In this document: positions 33,622 through 42,985 of the stretch, one piece after another
How positions within the stretch are numbered: position 1 is the first letter of the stretch
How the letters are laid out: every line of letters starts with the position of its first letter
Assembly: GCA_023426345.1 (NCBI GenBank)
Contig: JAFAAX010000155.1
Coordinates: 1 to 64,000 of the forward strand
DNA length: 64,000 nucleotides
Reading direction: 5' to 3'
Origin: Actinomycetes bacterium
GTDB lineage: Bacteria; Actinomycetota; Actinomycetes; Actinomycetales; Actinomycetaceae
The notes under the pieces: generated by a model
Seen by the model: the letters and a program-made list of their open reading frames with translations, nothing else
Told to the model about the DNA's origin: nothing
Database searches by the model: none
Translations under genes and position numbers: made by a program

Positions 33622-35766
33622 TCAGTCGACGCGGGCGCTCACGACGACGGCCATCGGTTGAGAGCCGTCGAACCGTCGGATCTCCACATCCCCCAGAGCG
33701 AGGATCTGCTCGGCGCTCTGGACCCCGGACAGGTCGACGATCCGCTGTCCGCAGATCAAGTGGACGTTCGGCAACGTCGCGCCGCCGTCGTCATAGATCG
33801 TGTGCTCTTCGACGACCCGTCGGGTGGTCTCCTTCCACCCGGACACCGCTGTCTGCACGACCGTCCCATCCCTTCTCTGCAGCCGGATCACCCCGAACTC
33901 GTCGACCACGCGCAGCGGCGACACAGTCCTTCCCGGAAGCAGACCGAACAGCCGGCGCGATCGGACGGACGCCTGGTAAACGCGGAGCCCATCGGAGTGG
34001 GCGCTCTCGACCAGCGACTCCACCGGCTGCCCCATCGACTCGGCGCAGACGCCGAGAAGCTCCTCGGCCGTCAACGGCTCCTGATTCCGATCCTTCGACC
34101 GAAGCTCGGTGGCGCCTGTGGCGACCGCCTTCACCAGATTGCGCTGGGGATCGACCTCGACGGAGACCTCGACGGTGCCCGGCGACGCGCCCGCCTTGAT
34201 CGCCTGCGCCTCCGCCTCGTTGCGCACCGCCAGGATGTCCTCCTGGGTCGGGTCGATGATCGTCCGCTCGACGGCGTCGCGCACGAGGGCCAGGGCCACC
34301 CCGATCGGCGAGATGACGGGGGCGTTCTTCGCCAGCCTCCATTTCACGCCGAGTTTCTCCGCCAGCGCCGGGACGGCCGTCGAGGCTCCCCCGCCGCCGC
34401 CCACGAACACCGTCGTCTCCGGATTCATCGAGTAGTCGCGCATCAGGGCCTGCGCGACCTTCTCATTCTTGTCGGCGCCGAGCAGCAGGACCCGGCGCGC
34501 CGCCTCGTCGACCGTGCATCCCATGGCGTCGGCCAGAGGGGCCCACGCCACGCGCGCCGCCTCCGCGTCACCGGACGCATAGTCCTCGCCGGCGGCGTAC
34601 CCCGCGATGTTCGCGGCACCCGTCAAGGTGAGGGCGACGGTGGTGCCGTCGCTCCCTCGGACCACCGCGTAGGTCGGATCCCCCTCCATGGGCGAGACCA
34701 CGTCCAGCACGGGGTCCGTGAGCGGGGCGTGGAAGACCTCGTACTCCAGAGCGGCGATGTGCGCCGAACGGGGGCCGACGGCGACCGGTCGGCCGCCCTC
34801 GAGCTGGATCATCGACCCCCCGCCCACGCCCACCGTGCGGACGTCCAGCGAGTTGAGGTACGTCTTGTGACCGCCGACCTCGGCGTACTTGACCATGACG
34901 CGCCCGTCCTTGACGCACGAGATGTCGGTCGAAGTCCCTCCCACCTCGAAGAACAGACCATCCGACAAGCGCTCGTACATCAGGGCGCCGGCGACTCCCG
35001 CGGCGGGGCCGGAGAGGATCGTCAGGATGGGCCGCCGACGGACCTCCTCGACGGTCATCACCCCGCCGTCGCATCGCATGACCATCAGCGGCGCCGCGAT
35101 CCTCGCCTCCTTGATGGATCGCTCCGTCAGGTTGGCCGTCTCCAGCATCTTCGGCATGATCGACGCATTGACGACAGCCGTGCGCGTCCGGATCTTCAGA
35201 CCGTACAGCTTCGACACGTCGTTCGTCGCCGTGGCCGGCAGACCGGCCGCCTCGGACCGCTCGACGCCCAGGGTCTCGTTGCGATCATCGTCCACGCTGA
35301 ACGCCTCGGCCGCGACCACCGCCGCGGCGCCCGCCCGCGACAGCTCTCCGACGGCCTCATCCGTCGGCGGAACCAGATCCCCCGACCCCACCTCGACACT
35401 CGCGTTCATCGTCCGCAGGCTCTTCCCCGGGGCCAGCTCGATGTCGCCGACCTTGGTGTCCGACCGGGCCTTCCGGCCCTCCAGGCCGGCCCAGTAGGTG
35501 AGCACTCCGACAGGGGCGACATCGCCCTCCAACAGCGCATTCGTCGCCTGGGTGGTGCCATGGGCGATGAATGAGACGTCCTCGGGCCGGATGCCGCACT
35601 GATCCATCAGCTTGTTCAGCGAGTCGACGATCCCCGCCGCCACGCCCGCTTGGGAGGCGTGCGTGGTCGGGATCTTCACGGCCCCCACCAGCTCATAGGT
35701 GTCGTTGTCCAGCGCGACGGCGTCCGTGAACGTGCCACCGACGTCGATTCCGATCCTGACCTTCAT
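33622..35766 (-). CDS. Hydantoinase/oxoprolinase A-type ATP-dependent hydrolase
   Basis: 714 residues. The N-terminal RIGIDVGGTFTDAV is the Hydant_A_N phosphate-binding start, and VGGTSTDISCVKDG and FVGGGGGASTAVPAL are later family motifs. Members open cyclic amides such as hydantoins or 5-oxoproline, or carboxylate ketones, with ATP. A partner B subunit is usually adjacent; none is present here, so it either acts alone or on a different substrate class. ATG at 35766 is chosen for GTGAGGCAC upstream. Confidence 0.87.
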   Translation of the reverse strand: MKVRIGIDVGGTFTDAVALDNDTYELVGAVKIPTTHASQAGVAAGIVDSLNKLMDQCGIRPEDVSFIAHGTTQATNALLEGDVAPVGVLTYWAGLEGRKARSDTKVGDIELAPGKSLRTMNASVEVGSGDLVPPTDEAVGELSRAGAAAVVAAEAFSVDDDRNETLGVERSEAAGLPATATNDVSKLYGLKIRTRTAVVNASIMPKMLETANLTERSIKEARIAAPLMVMRCDGGVMTVEEVRRRPILTILSGPAAGVAGALMYERLSDGLFFEVGGTSTDISCVKDGRVMVKYAEVGGHKTYLNSLDVRTVGVGGGSMIQLEGGRPVAVGPRSAHIAALEYEVFHAPLTDPVLDVVSPMEGDPTYAVVRGSDGTTVALTLTGAANIAGYAAGEDYASGDAEAARVAWAPLADAMGCTVDEAARRVLLLGADKNEKVAQALMRDYSMNPETTVFVGGGGGASTAVPALAEKLGVKWRLAKNAPVISPIGVALALVRDAVERTIIDPTQEDILAVRNEAEAQAIKAGASPGTVEVSVEVDPQRNLVKAVATGATELRSKDRNQEPLTAEELLGVCAESMGQPVESLVESAHSDGLRVYQASVRSRRLFGLLPGRTVSPLRVVDEFGVIRLQRRDGTVVQTAVSGWKETTRRVVEEHTIYDDGGATLPNVHLICGQRIVDLSGVQSAEQILALGDVEIRRFDGSQPMAVVVSARVD

Positions 35767-35823
35767 CTGTGCCTCACTGTCTGTCTGTCGACGATCTGAT
35801 GCCATGATGCGAGAGGGCGACCA

Positions 35824-37137
35824 TCAGAACACGGTGACCACCGCGTATCCGATCCCGATCGTGGCGACCACCCAGACATAGGGAAGAAGCCTCTTGAGGA
35901 TCGCGACGGGGTCGCAGCCGACGTAATTGCCCGTCCACACGTTCATCGTGTTGGTCGGATCGGCGGGGACGTTGATGCGGTCCAGGGAGAAGAACGCGCC
36001 GAAGACCGCCGCCGAGGGCAGCAGCCCGCTGGCCATCATGAGGCCGGCGATCCCGGATCCGAGGCCGTTGATGTGCAGCGGTCCGCGGTACAGCGACAGC
36101 GGCGCCAGAAGGATGAAGAACAAGGCGAAGGCCACCGCTGACGAGGGGGTGATCGCGTTGATGACGGGCGCCATGACGGCCGCCACCTGGGCGTTCGTCG
36201 TCGCGTTGAGGAGCATGCCGATGCCGACGAACAGGATGATGGCGGGGCCCGCATCCGTGATTCCGTCGTAGCAGGTCTTCGTGAGCAGGCGGATCTTCTC
36301 CTGGAACCCGCCGACGGTGAACACAGAGATCCAGATCAGAGAGACGATGAAGGCGGTGATCGCGGGCACGCTGAAGACCGCCACCAAGATGATGGGGATC
36401 AGCGGGGTGAGGAGCGCCAGCGGCGCGCGCCAGCCCTTGAGCATCGAGTTCCGCTCCGCGCTCCGCTCTGTGGCGGCGTTGCTGGCGGACATCCCGTAGC
36501 GGATCCCGCCTCTCTTGAACTCGACGAGGATCAGCACCAGCGTGGCCACCATGTTGACGCCCGCCATGATGAACGCATAGGGCCGGATCTCCGCGGTGGT
36601 GACACCGAAGATCGAGGAGAACAGCTGCCACTGCACCACATTGATCGCGATTCCGGTGGAGTACGACAGCAGGAAGATGCAGGCCGTGGACAGCGCCGGC
36701 ACGCCGATGGTGAGGAAGATCGGCAAGGCGATCTGCCCGACCATGATGATGCCGCCCAGTCCGAACAGGACCGTGAACAGGGCGCTGATGACCACCGACA
36801 GGAGGAGCACGGTCACCAGCGGACGGTCGCCGCCCAGCTCGCCCGCCTTCTTGATGATCGACTCGGTGACTCCGGTCTTGTTGAGCATCTGGCCCAGCCA
36901 TGACCCGAAGACGACGGCCATGAAGGTCGGGGCCAGCCGGACCGCGCCGTCCTCGATCACGGTCTTGACGAAGCCGACCTGTGTGCCGTCGGCGTCAGTG
37001 GCGAACGGTGCGACACCCGCGATGAGGCAGACCCCGACCGCCATCAGAGGAAGGGCGACGAGCGCCGGCAGTTTCCGCGTCACCATCAGGGCGACGACCG
37101 CTGCGAAGAATAAGAGGATGATGATGCTCTGCCACAT
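35824..37137 (-). CDS. Organic anion transporter (CitMHS-like)
   Basis: 437 residues with 11-12 hydrophobic segments, resembling proton or metal-linked citrate/gluconate transporters. Start MWQSIIILLFFAAVVALMVT, ATG at 37137 after AAAGGAATC. It lies 57 bp upstream of the hydrolase and 69 bp after the FAD protein, so it probably imports the substrate of that pathway. Substrate unknown. Confidence 0.82.
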   Translation of the reverse strand: MWQSIIILLFFAAVVALMVTRKLPALVALPLMAVGVCLIAGVAPFATDADGTQVGFVKTVIEDGAVRLAPTFMAVVFGSWLGQMLNKTGVTESIIKKAGELGGDRPLVTVLLLSVVISALFTVLFGLGGIIMVGQIALPIFLTIGVPALSTACIFLLSYSTGIAINVVQWQLFSSIFGVTTAEIRPYAFIMAGVNMVATLVLILVEFKRGGIRYGMSASNAATERSAERNSMLKGWRAPLALLTPLIPIILVAVFSVPAITAFIVSLIWISVFTVGGFQEKIRLLTKTCYDGITDAGPAIILFVGIGMLLNATTNAQVAAVMAPVINAITPSSAVAFALFFILLAPLSLYRGPLHINGLGSGIAGLMMASGLLPSAAVFGAFFSLDRINVPADPTNTMNVWTGNYVGCDPVAILKRLLPYVWVVATIGIGYAVVTVF

Positions 37138-37206
37138 TGCAGATTCCTTTCAGGACGAGAACTTCATGGAGGGAACAGCGGAGGACCTCGGTGGCGGTCC
37201 TCGTCG

Positions 37207-39576
37207 TCACCGGGAGGCGAGGAGGATCTCCTCGTCCGGGCCGAACGGTGTCGGAGCGCAGACCGGCTCCTGATAGCAGCGGATCTCGTAGATTCCTGCC
37301 GAGGGATCCCCGTTGGTCGCCTGGACCAGCACCCTCAGCGCACAGGTGCGGACCGGGCGGGGGAGCGTGTGGACGACGCGGGTCGTCGTGTTGTTCCGGG
37401 CTCGGATGACGGTCGTCCACTCGCCGGACTCCAAGACCTGGATCTCGTAGTCCGCGCAGACCTGCGGATCCCGGTAGAACGGCGGGTAGGCGTGGTACTC
37501 CCGCAGCACCTGGCCCTCGAACGTGAGCTGGACCTGGGAGATGGACTGCCGCGTGGGCCATCCCAGTTGCAGCCACTGCGGAAGAGGATCGGCGGGATCC
37601 GACCTCCAGACGTTCGGCGATGCGGAGGGGCGCGTCACGCCCGTCACGACGTTCTCCGGGGAGTAGCAGTCCTGGGTGGGCTCGATGCGGAAACTCAGCG
37701 TCGCGCCGCCGGCGAAGCGGCGGTACCGGCCGGGTTGAGCCTCATAGGTGGCCAGGTTGCCGGGGAGGACGTCCTCAGAGACGTGCCACTCGACGTCGGG
37801 GTTCGCGTCCACGTCCACCCGCACGTATCCATGCGGGGGCAGGAGCGCCGAGTCCACGGCCGAGAGATCCCAGCGGATCCATTGCGGGCCGCCGGGTCGG
37901 ACCTCGAGGGCGGTCTGGGCGAGCGGAGCACCGGGCTCCACGCGATAGTCCCAGATGCCATCCGCCACGTAGAGGCGCGCGGTGATCGTGGTCGCCGCGG
38001 CCGAGGAATTCGACAGGCAGAGCTCGACGGCATCCAGCCGGGGGTCGGCGCCCACCGCGATCCACTGGGCGCATCTGCGCTCAAGCACTCCCGAGTAGGG
38101 GAACACCGGATGATCCGTCCACTGTCCCAGTCCCGCCAGTCGGCTCGGGGAGAAGGGCCCCGTGCCCCGGAGGAGCTCCTGGCTCGAGGCGCTGATCGAG
38201 GCCGATCGGGCCAGGTCCAGCGCGTCCTGATTGGAGCCGTTGGGCAGGAAGCACCCGTCGCGCAGCAGGACCTGCTGGATCTCCCCGACGTGCTCCTGTC
38301 GGGTGGACTCGAGGTCGGCCCCGTGCGCAAGCGCGATGGCGGCCGCTGTGCCGGCCGCCTGGCCCATTGTCGCGCACGTGCTCATCACGCGGATGGAGCC
38401 CATGGCGGCGTGAGTCGCGCTGACATTCCTGCCCGCCATCAGCAGGTTGTCGACATCGCGACAGATGAGGATGCTCAAGGGGATCCCGAACGGGCCGACA
38501 TAGGTCTTGACCGCGTACTCGGACGTGGGATCCAGATGACGGGCGTTCAAGGGCTCCGACGTGTCCGCGAGAAGGCCCCCCAGCGTGTGTAGATCGACGT
38601 ACCACCCGCCATAGGCCACCTCGTCCTCGAAGACCCGCCGATCGACGAGGTCGTTCTCCGTCAGGATGGACCGTCCGATCAGACGTCGCGTCTCACGTTT
38701 TCCCGGGACCTGTCCGACCCAGTCGAGTGCCAGATTCCGGGCCTTGTCCTTCAGGGAGGGGTCGCGATTCTTGATGTAGTCCCAGATGCCCAGCACGTGG
38801 CGCGTGAGCTCGTGCCGGAGCGCCTCGTTGTCGTGCAGGGTGTCCCACGGCGGACCGATCTCGATCCACCAGTAGCCCGAGCGCAGTGTCTTCGGCACGC
38901 GTCCGCCCTCGTAGAAGAACGAGGGGTCGTCATAGCGCACGGCCCAGTCCGGCGCCGTGAAGGAGACGGGATGGCCGACGTCGACCGTCTTGAAGTGGAG
39001 GGAGCTGCCCATCACCTCGTCCGAGCGCTCCTCCGGAGCGTGCGGTTCGCCGAACTCGGACCTGGACTCGGTGCCGGCCATCGACTCCGCGCCGGACAGG
39101 TCTCCGACCGTGCCATCGCCGGTGCAATCGATGAAGAAGGAGGCGTGCAGTCGGAGGATGGTCTCCGCGTTGGCCACGCGGGCGACGACCTCGCGGATCG
39201 AGCGCCCGTCCATCCCGACGTGCTCGACGGCCGTGTTGAGATGGAGGGTCAGCCCGTCGGTGCGCATCGCCAGGTCGTACAGGGTGAGATCCCAGACCGA
39301 GTTCGTCCATCCGTTCTCCATGATGGGCTCGTGATTGGCGGCTCTCTCTGCCGTCAGGGCCTCGGCGACGATCCCCGTCTCGCGGGCGTAGGCATGGAAC
39401 GCCGCGGCGCCGTGGGGCGTCACGCGGATCTCCGAGGACGAGTTGCCCCCCAGGACCGGCCGGTCCTGGACCAGGCAGGTGCGGGCGCCGTGGCGGGCGG
39501 CCGCGATCGCCGCGCTCACCCCCGCCAGCCCTCCCCCGCACACCACCACGTCGTAGGTTTCCTCCACTGTCCTCAC
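37207..39576 (-). CDS. FAD-dependent oxidoreductase with C-terminal discoidin-like domain
   Basis: 789 residues. The N-terminal YDVVVCGGGLAGVSAAIAAA binds FAD, and FIDCTGDGTVGDLSG and NVSATHAAMGSIRV follow the FAD_oxidored family. The last 250 residues look beta-rich and resemble a galactose-binding/F5/8C-type domain, an uncommon fusion. There is no signal peptide. GTG at 39576 follows GAGGAGG by 8 nt. It is the first gene of the LacI-controlled operon. The substrate may be a carbohydrate or cyclic acid bound by the C-terminal domain. Confidence 0.85.
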   Translation of the reverse strand: MRTVEETYDVVVCGGGLAGVSAAIAAARHGARTCLVQDRPVLGGNSSSEIRVTPHGAAAFHAYARETGIVAEALTAERAANHEPIMENGWTNSVWDLTLYDLAMRTDGLTLHLNTAVEHVGMDGRSIREVVARVANAETILRLHASFFIDCTGDGTVGDLSGAESMAGTESRSEFGEPHAPEERSDEVMGSSLHFKTVDVGHPVSFTAPDWAVRYDDPSFFYEGGRVPKTLRSGYWWIEIGPPWDTLHDNEALRHELTRHVLGIWDYIKNRDPSLKDKARNLALDWVGQVPGKRETRRLIGRSILTENDLVDRRVFEDEVAYGGWYVDLHTLGGLLADTSEPLNARHLDPTSEYAVKTYVGPFGIPLSILICRDVDNLLMAGRNVSATHAAMGSIRVMSTCATMGQAAGTAAAIALAHGADLESTRQEHVGEIQQVLLRDGCFLPNGSNQDALDLARSASISASSQELLRGTGPFSPSRLAGLGQWTDHPVFPYSGVLERRCAQWIAVGADPRLDAVELCLSNSSAAATTITARLYVADGIWDYRVEPGAPLAQTALEVRPGGPQWIRWDLSAVDSALLPPHGYVRVDVDANPDVEWHVSEDVLPGNLATYEAQPGRYRRFAGGATLSFRIEPTQDCYSPENVVTGVTRPSASPNVWRSDPADPLPQWLQLGWPTRQSISQVQLTFEGQVLREYHAYPPFYRDPQVCADYEIQVLESGEWTTVIRARNNTTTRVVHTLPRPVRTCALRVLVQATNGDPSAGIYEIRCYQEPVCAPTPFGPDEEILLASR

Positions 39577-39679
39577 GGATCCAGCCTCCTCGCCGTCTCG
39601 TTCCTGTCATTCCTGATCATCGCCGCCGGCACCCTGCGCATCAGGCCATGCCGGCCGGTTCGTTGACGCGCCACTTCAT

Positions 39680-39697
39680 AGTTGAAGCGCTTCAACT
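39680..39697. promoter_or_regulatory. LacI-type operator, perfect 18-bp palindrome
   Basis: AGTTGAAGCGCTTCAACT is fully palindromic with the central CG of LacI-family sites. It lies between the FAD oxidoreductase and lacI genes and overlaps a possible -35 (TTGAAG) for the regulator, with CATATA/TATACC downstream as -10. It should repress both directions. Confidence 0.85.
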
Positions 39698-39747
39698 TCG
39701 GCATAGCATATACCGTGGTGTTGCCAATCCGTCAAGGAGGACCATCA

Positions 39748-40767
39748 ATGTCCAGACATAGCCGTCCAAGTCTGGCCGATGTCGCCCGGAAGGCGGGGGT
39801 GTCCCCCGCACTCGCCTCGCTCGCGCTGAGGCACAAGCCCGGCCCGTCGGAGGCCAGCAGAAGGGCCGTCCTCCTGGCCGCGGACAGTCTGGGATACCGG
39901 GTCAACACGATGGCCAGCCTCCTCGCCAAGAACCGGACGCACCTCATCGGCGCCGCGCTCAACCTCTCCCAGAGCTTCCACGTCGAGGCGATCGACCACG
40001 TCTACCAGGTCGCCGAGGACATGGGATACAACGTCCTGCTCAGCGCCGTCACCGCGTCGATGCCCCTCGATCGTGCCGCCGCCGCGCTGATCAGCGGGTC
40101 CTGCGAGGGCGTGCTGATCGTCGGCATGCACTCCGTCCCCCCGCTCCTCCTCACGCCGCCGACGGACATTCCCGTCGCCGTGATCGGACATGCCCTCTCA
40201 GACGGCACGTTCGACGTCGTCCGGACGGCCGGCGATGTCGGCGTGAGGGAGGCGGTCGACCACCTGGCCGCCCTGGGCCACACACGCATCGCCCACATCG
40301 ACGGCGGTGAGCGCTCCGGGTCCGACGAGCGACGCCGCGGATACGTCGCCGGAATGACGAGCCATGGCTGGGAGCGCCTGATCCGCGTGTGTCCGGGTGG
40401 AAACAGCGAGGAGGACGGCCTGGCGGGCGCCCGGACGCTGCTGCGGGACGACCCCTCGCTCACCGCGATCATCTGCTACAACGACTCCTGCGCGATCGGC
40501 GCGTTCCAGGCGGCGCACGAGGCCGGCCTGAGGATCCCGGAGGACCTCTCGATCGTCGGATACGACAACACCCCGATCGCCCAGACGAGCCACTTCGACC
40601 TCACGACGGTGGCGCAGGACATCCCTCGACTGACCGCGATCGCCGTCCGTCAACTGATCGCCTCAATCGAGGATCCCGGCCGGGCCAGGGGCGAGACGGT
40701 TCTCCCGCCGCACCTCATCGTCCGCTCGACGACGGGGCCCGCGCGGCTCGCCCCCGCCGAGGGATGA
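39748..40767 (+). CDS. LacI family transcriptional regulator
   Basis: 339 residues. The HTH is SLADVARKAGVSPALASLAL with a hinge around LLAKNRTHLIGAAL, followed by a periplasmic-binding-like effector domain ending in VGYDNTPIAQTSHFDLTTV. ATG at 39748 follows AAGGAGG. The palindrome 50 bp upstream is its probable operator. It is divergent from the FAD oxidoreductase operon and should control it. The downstream iolG gene has a separate promoter region. Confidence 0.92.
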   Translation: MSRHSRPSLADVARKAGVSPALASLALRHKPGPSEASRRAVLLAADSLGYRVNTMASLLAKNRTHLIGAALNLSQSFHVEAIDHVYQVAEDMGYNVLLSAVTASMPLDRAAAALISGSCEGVLIVGMHSVPPLLLTPPTDIPVAVIGHALSDGTFDVVRTAGDVGVREAVDHLAALGHTRIAHIDGGERSGSDERRRGYVAGMTSHGWERLIRVCPGGNSEEDGLAGARTLLRDDPSLTAIICYNDSCAIGAFQAAHEAGLRIPEDLSIVGYDNTPIAQTSHFDLTTVAQDIPRLTAIAVRQLIASIEDPGRARGETVLPPHLIVRSTTGPARLAPAEG

Positions 40768-40790
40768 CGACCTTCTGGTCGTCGCCATAC

Positions 40791-40803
40791 TTTGTTCTAA
40801 CGT
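40791..40803 (+). promoter_or_regulatory. TTTGTTCTAACGT site upstream of iolG
   Basis: It follows a short hairpin (GACGACC, TTCT, GGTCGTC at 40767-40784) after lacI and lies 66 bp before iolG. It matches the first half of the TTTGTTCGAACA operator at iolA, so it is a candidate site for the same regulator. Confidence 0.4.
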
Positions 40804-40868
40804 GTATGATCGCGAACTGACATGACGGATTGCCGTCACTCTGATCGTCTCCCACAAGGAAGTGCTCC

Positions 40869-41867
40869 ATGATCGGTATCGGTCTCATCGGCGCGGGACG
40901 GATCGCGCGCGTCCACGCCCGCTCCGTCGCGCAGAACCCCGCCACCCGGCTGGCGCTGGTCGGCGACGTGATCGCCGCGTCCGCAGAGGAGGTCGCCACC
41001 GCCTACGGGGCGCGCTCCACCGCCGACGTCGACGCGGTCTTCACCGACCCCGACGTCGACGCGGTCATCATCTGCTCCCCCACGCCGCTCCACGTCGACC
41101 ACATCGTGGCGGCCGCCAGGGCCGGCAAGCCAGCGCTGTGCGAGAAGCCCGTGGCCATGGACCTCGCCGCCGTTGACGGCCTGCGTGCGCGCCTGGCCGA
41201 GCTGGACGGCCCCGCACCGATCGTCATGATGGGCTTCAACCGCCGCTTCGACCCCTCTTTCAGCGCGATCCACGCTGCCGTCGCAGCCGGCGAGATCGGA
41301 CCGCTTGAGCAGCTCACGATCGTCTCCCGCGATCCCTCGGCACCGCCGAAGGAGTACATCGCGGTGTCCGGCGGCATCTTCAAGGACATGACCATCCACG
41401 ACTTCGACATGGCCCGCTTCTTCCTGGGCGACATTGCGACCGTGTCGGCCCTGGGCCAGCACCTCGACCCGGAACTGGCCGACACCGGCGACTACGACGG
41501 CGCCGTCATCACGCTGACCAGCGCCGCAGGGGCCTCCGCCACGATCACGAACTCCCGTCACTGCGCCTCCGGGTACGACCAGCGCCTGGAGGCCTTCGGA
41601 ACGCTCGGCTCCCTCACCGCCGACAACGTTCGGCCCACGACCGTGCGACGGAACACCGCGATCGTGACCGAGGCGCAGGACCCCTACCTCGACTTCTTCC
41701 TCCAACGCTACGAGGCCGCCTACGCGAACGAGCTCAACGCCTTCGTCGACGCCGTACAGTCCGGGGTTGCCCCGAACCCGAGCATCGAGGATGGCGCCGC
41801 CGCCCTGAGCGTCGCTGAGGCGGCGGCCGAGTCCGCCCGCACCGGGGCCGTCATCCACCTCGATTGA
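40869..41867 (+). CDS. iolG: Inositol 2-dehydrogenase
   Basis: 332 residues of the Gfo/Idh/MocA family. GIGLIGAGRIARVHA binds NAD, ALCEKPVAMDL supplies the catalytic Lys, and KDMTIHDFDMARFFLG is the signature of inositol dehydrogenases. It oxidises myo-inositol to scyllo-inosose. It is the best Idh match of the three paralogues and is followed by iolE. The stop codon lies in the first bases of a palindromic repeat (41863-41996). Confidence 0.92.
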   Translation: MIGIGLIGAGRIARVHARSVAQNPATRLALVGDVIAASAEEVATAYGARSTADVDAVFTDPDVDAVIICSPTPLHVDHIVAAARAGKPALCEKPVAMDLAAVDGLRARLAELDGPAPIVMMGFNRRFDPSFSAIHAAVAAGEIGPLEQLTIVSRDPSAPPKEYIAVSGGIFKDMTIHDFDMARFFLGDIATVSALGQHLDPELADTGDYDGAVITLTSAAGASATITNSRHCASGYDQRLEAFGTLGSLTADNVRPTTVRRNTAIVTEAQDPYLDFFLQRYEAAYANELNAFVDAVQSGVAPNPSIEDGAAALSVAEAAAESARTGAVIHLD

Positions 41868-41996
41868 CGAGGACGCCCCCTCCCCGAACGCCTGGGCTCT
41901 CGGAGGGGCTGCCACACCGCGAGGCCCGTGGGGCGGGACGACCCGGCCCACCAACGGACCCGCCCCGGCGCAGCCGGGGCCGTCCTCGTCCCTCAT
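41863..41996. repeat. REP-like palindromic element between iolG and iolE
   Basis: ATTGACGAGGACGCCCCC (41863-41880) and GGGGCCGTCCTCGTCCCTCAT (41976-41996) are inverted ends of the recurring element. The intervening 95 bp hold no gene. The first arm includes the iolG stop codon. Confidence 0.75.
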
Positions 41997-42036
41997 CCAC
42001 CGCACCACCACGTCACCGCTATCGAAGGAGAAACCC

Positions 42037-42900
42037 ATGCGCATCGCCGGAGCCCCCATTTCCTGGGGCGTGTGCGAGGTCCCCGGTTGGGGATACCAGA
42101 TGGCCCCTGAGAGGGTCCTCACCGAGATGAAGCAACTCGGACTCACCGCCACCGAGTTCGGACCGCAGGGCTGGCTTCCGGTGGAGCCGGCGGCCCGCGC
42201 CGCTGCCGTCAGCGGATACGGTCTGACCCCCGTCGGCGCCTTCTTCCTGGCTGTCATGCACGATCCCGGCGTCGACCCGATGCCTGCCGTCGAGCGCGAG
42301 CTCGACGCCTTCGAGGTCGCGGGCGGCGACTACCTGATCCTGGCCTGCGATTCCGGCCGCGACGGATATGACGCCCGTCCCGTCCTCGACGAGGTCGGCT
42401 GGAAGACCCTGTTCGACAATCTCGTGAAGATCCGCGACTACGCCGCGTCCCGCGGGGTCACCGCCTGCGTCCACCCCCACTGGGGCACGATGATTCAGAA
42501 CGTCGAGGAGGTCGAGAAGCTCCTCGACGAGACCGACATGGGCCTGTGCCTGGACACCGGCCACCTCGCAGCCGGCGGCGCCGACGTGGTCAGCCTGGTC
42601 CAGAAGTACGCCGACCGCGTGAAGATCGTCCACGCCAAGGACGTCCACCGGGACATGACCGACAAGCTCCTCACCGGTGAGCTCGCCTGGTCCGACGGCG
42701 TCAAAGCCGGGATGTTCGCCCCCATCGGCCAAGGCGACATCGACTTCGCGGCTGTCGTCGCTGCCCTGGATGGCGTCGGGTTCGACGGCTACTACGTCCT
42801 CGAGCAGGACATCATGCTCGACGCGGAGCCGCCCGCAGGCTCCGGCCCCATCGACAACGCCAGGATCTCCTTCGAGGCGCTGAAGGCGCTGGCCGGGTAG
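42037..42900 (+). CDS. iolE: Inosose dehydratase
   Basis: 287 residues, TIM barrel. The segments GAPISWGVCEVPGWGYQ, HPHWGTMIQ, LCLDTGHLA and IVHAKDVH match IolE-type dehydratases, which remove water from scyllo-inosose. ATG at 42037 follows GAAGGAGAAACCC. It completes the IolG-IolE-IolD-IolB-IolC-aldolase-IolA path in this window. Two strong hairpins follow the stop. Confidence 0.9.
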   Translation: MRIAGAPISWGVCEVPGWGYQMAPERVLTEMKQLGLTATEFGPQGWLPVEPAARAAAVSGYGLTPVGAFFLAVMHDPGVDPMPAVERELDAFEVAGGDYLILACDSGRDGYDARPVLDEVGWKTLFDNLVKIRDYAASRGVTACVHPHWGTMIQNVEEVEKLLDETDMGLCLDTGHLAAGGADVVSLVQKYADRVKIVHAKDVHRDMTDKLLTGELAWSDGVKAGMFAPIGQGDIDFAAVVAALDGVGFDGYYVLEQDIMLDAEPPAGSGPIDNARISFEALKALAG

Positions 42901-42926
42901 GGCACTGGCCGGAGGACTCTCCGGAC

Positions 42927-42968
42927 AGCCGAGGCGACAATGACCTGATCCGCCGTGTCGCCTCGGCT
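42927..42968 (+). terminator. Hairpin 1 of a twin hairpin after iolE
   Basis: Perfect 13-bp stem AGCCGAGGCGACA/TGTCGCCTCGGCT with a 16-nt loop (ATGACCTGATCCGCCG). It begins 27 bp after the stop codon. Confidence 0.75.
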
Positions 42969-42985
42969 TCCTCCTGGACCCGCAC

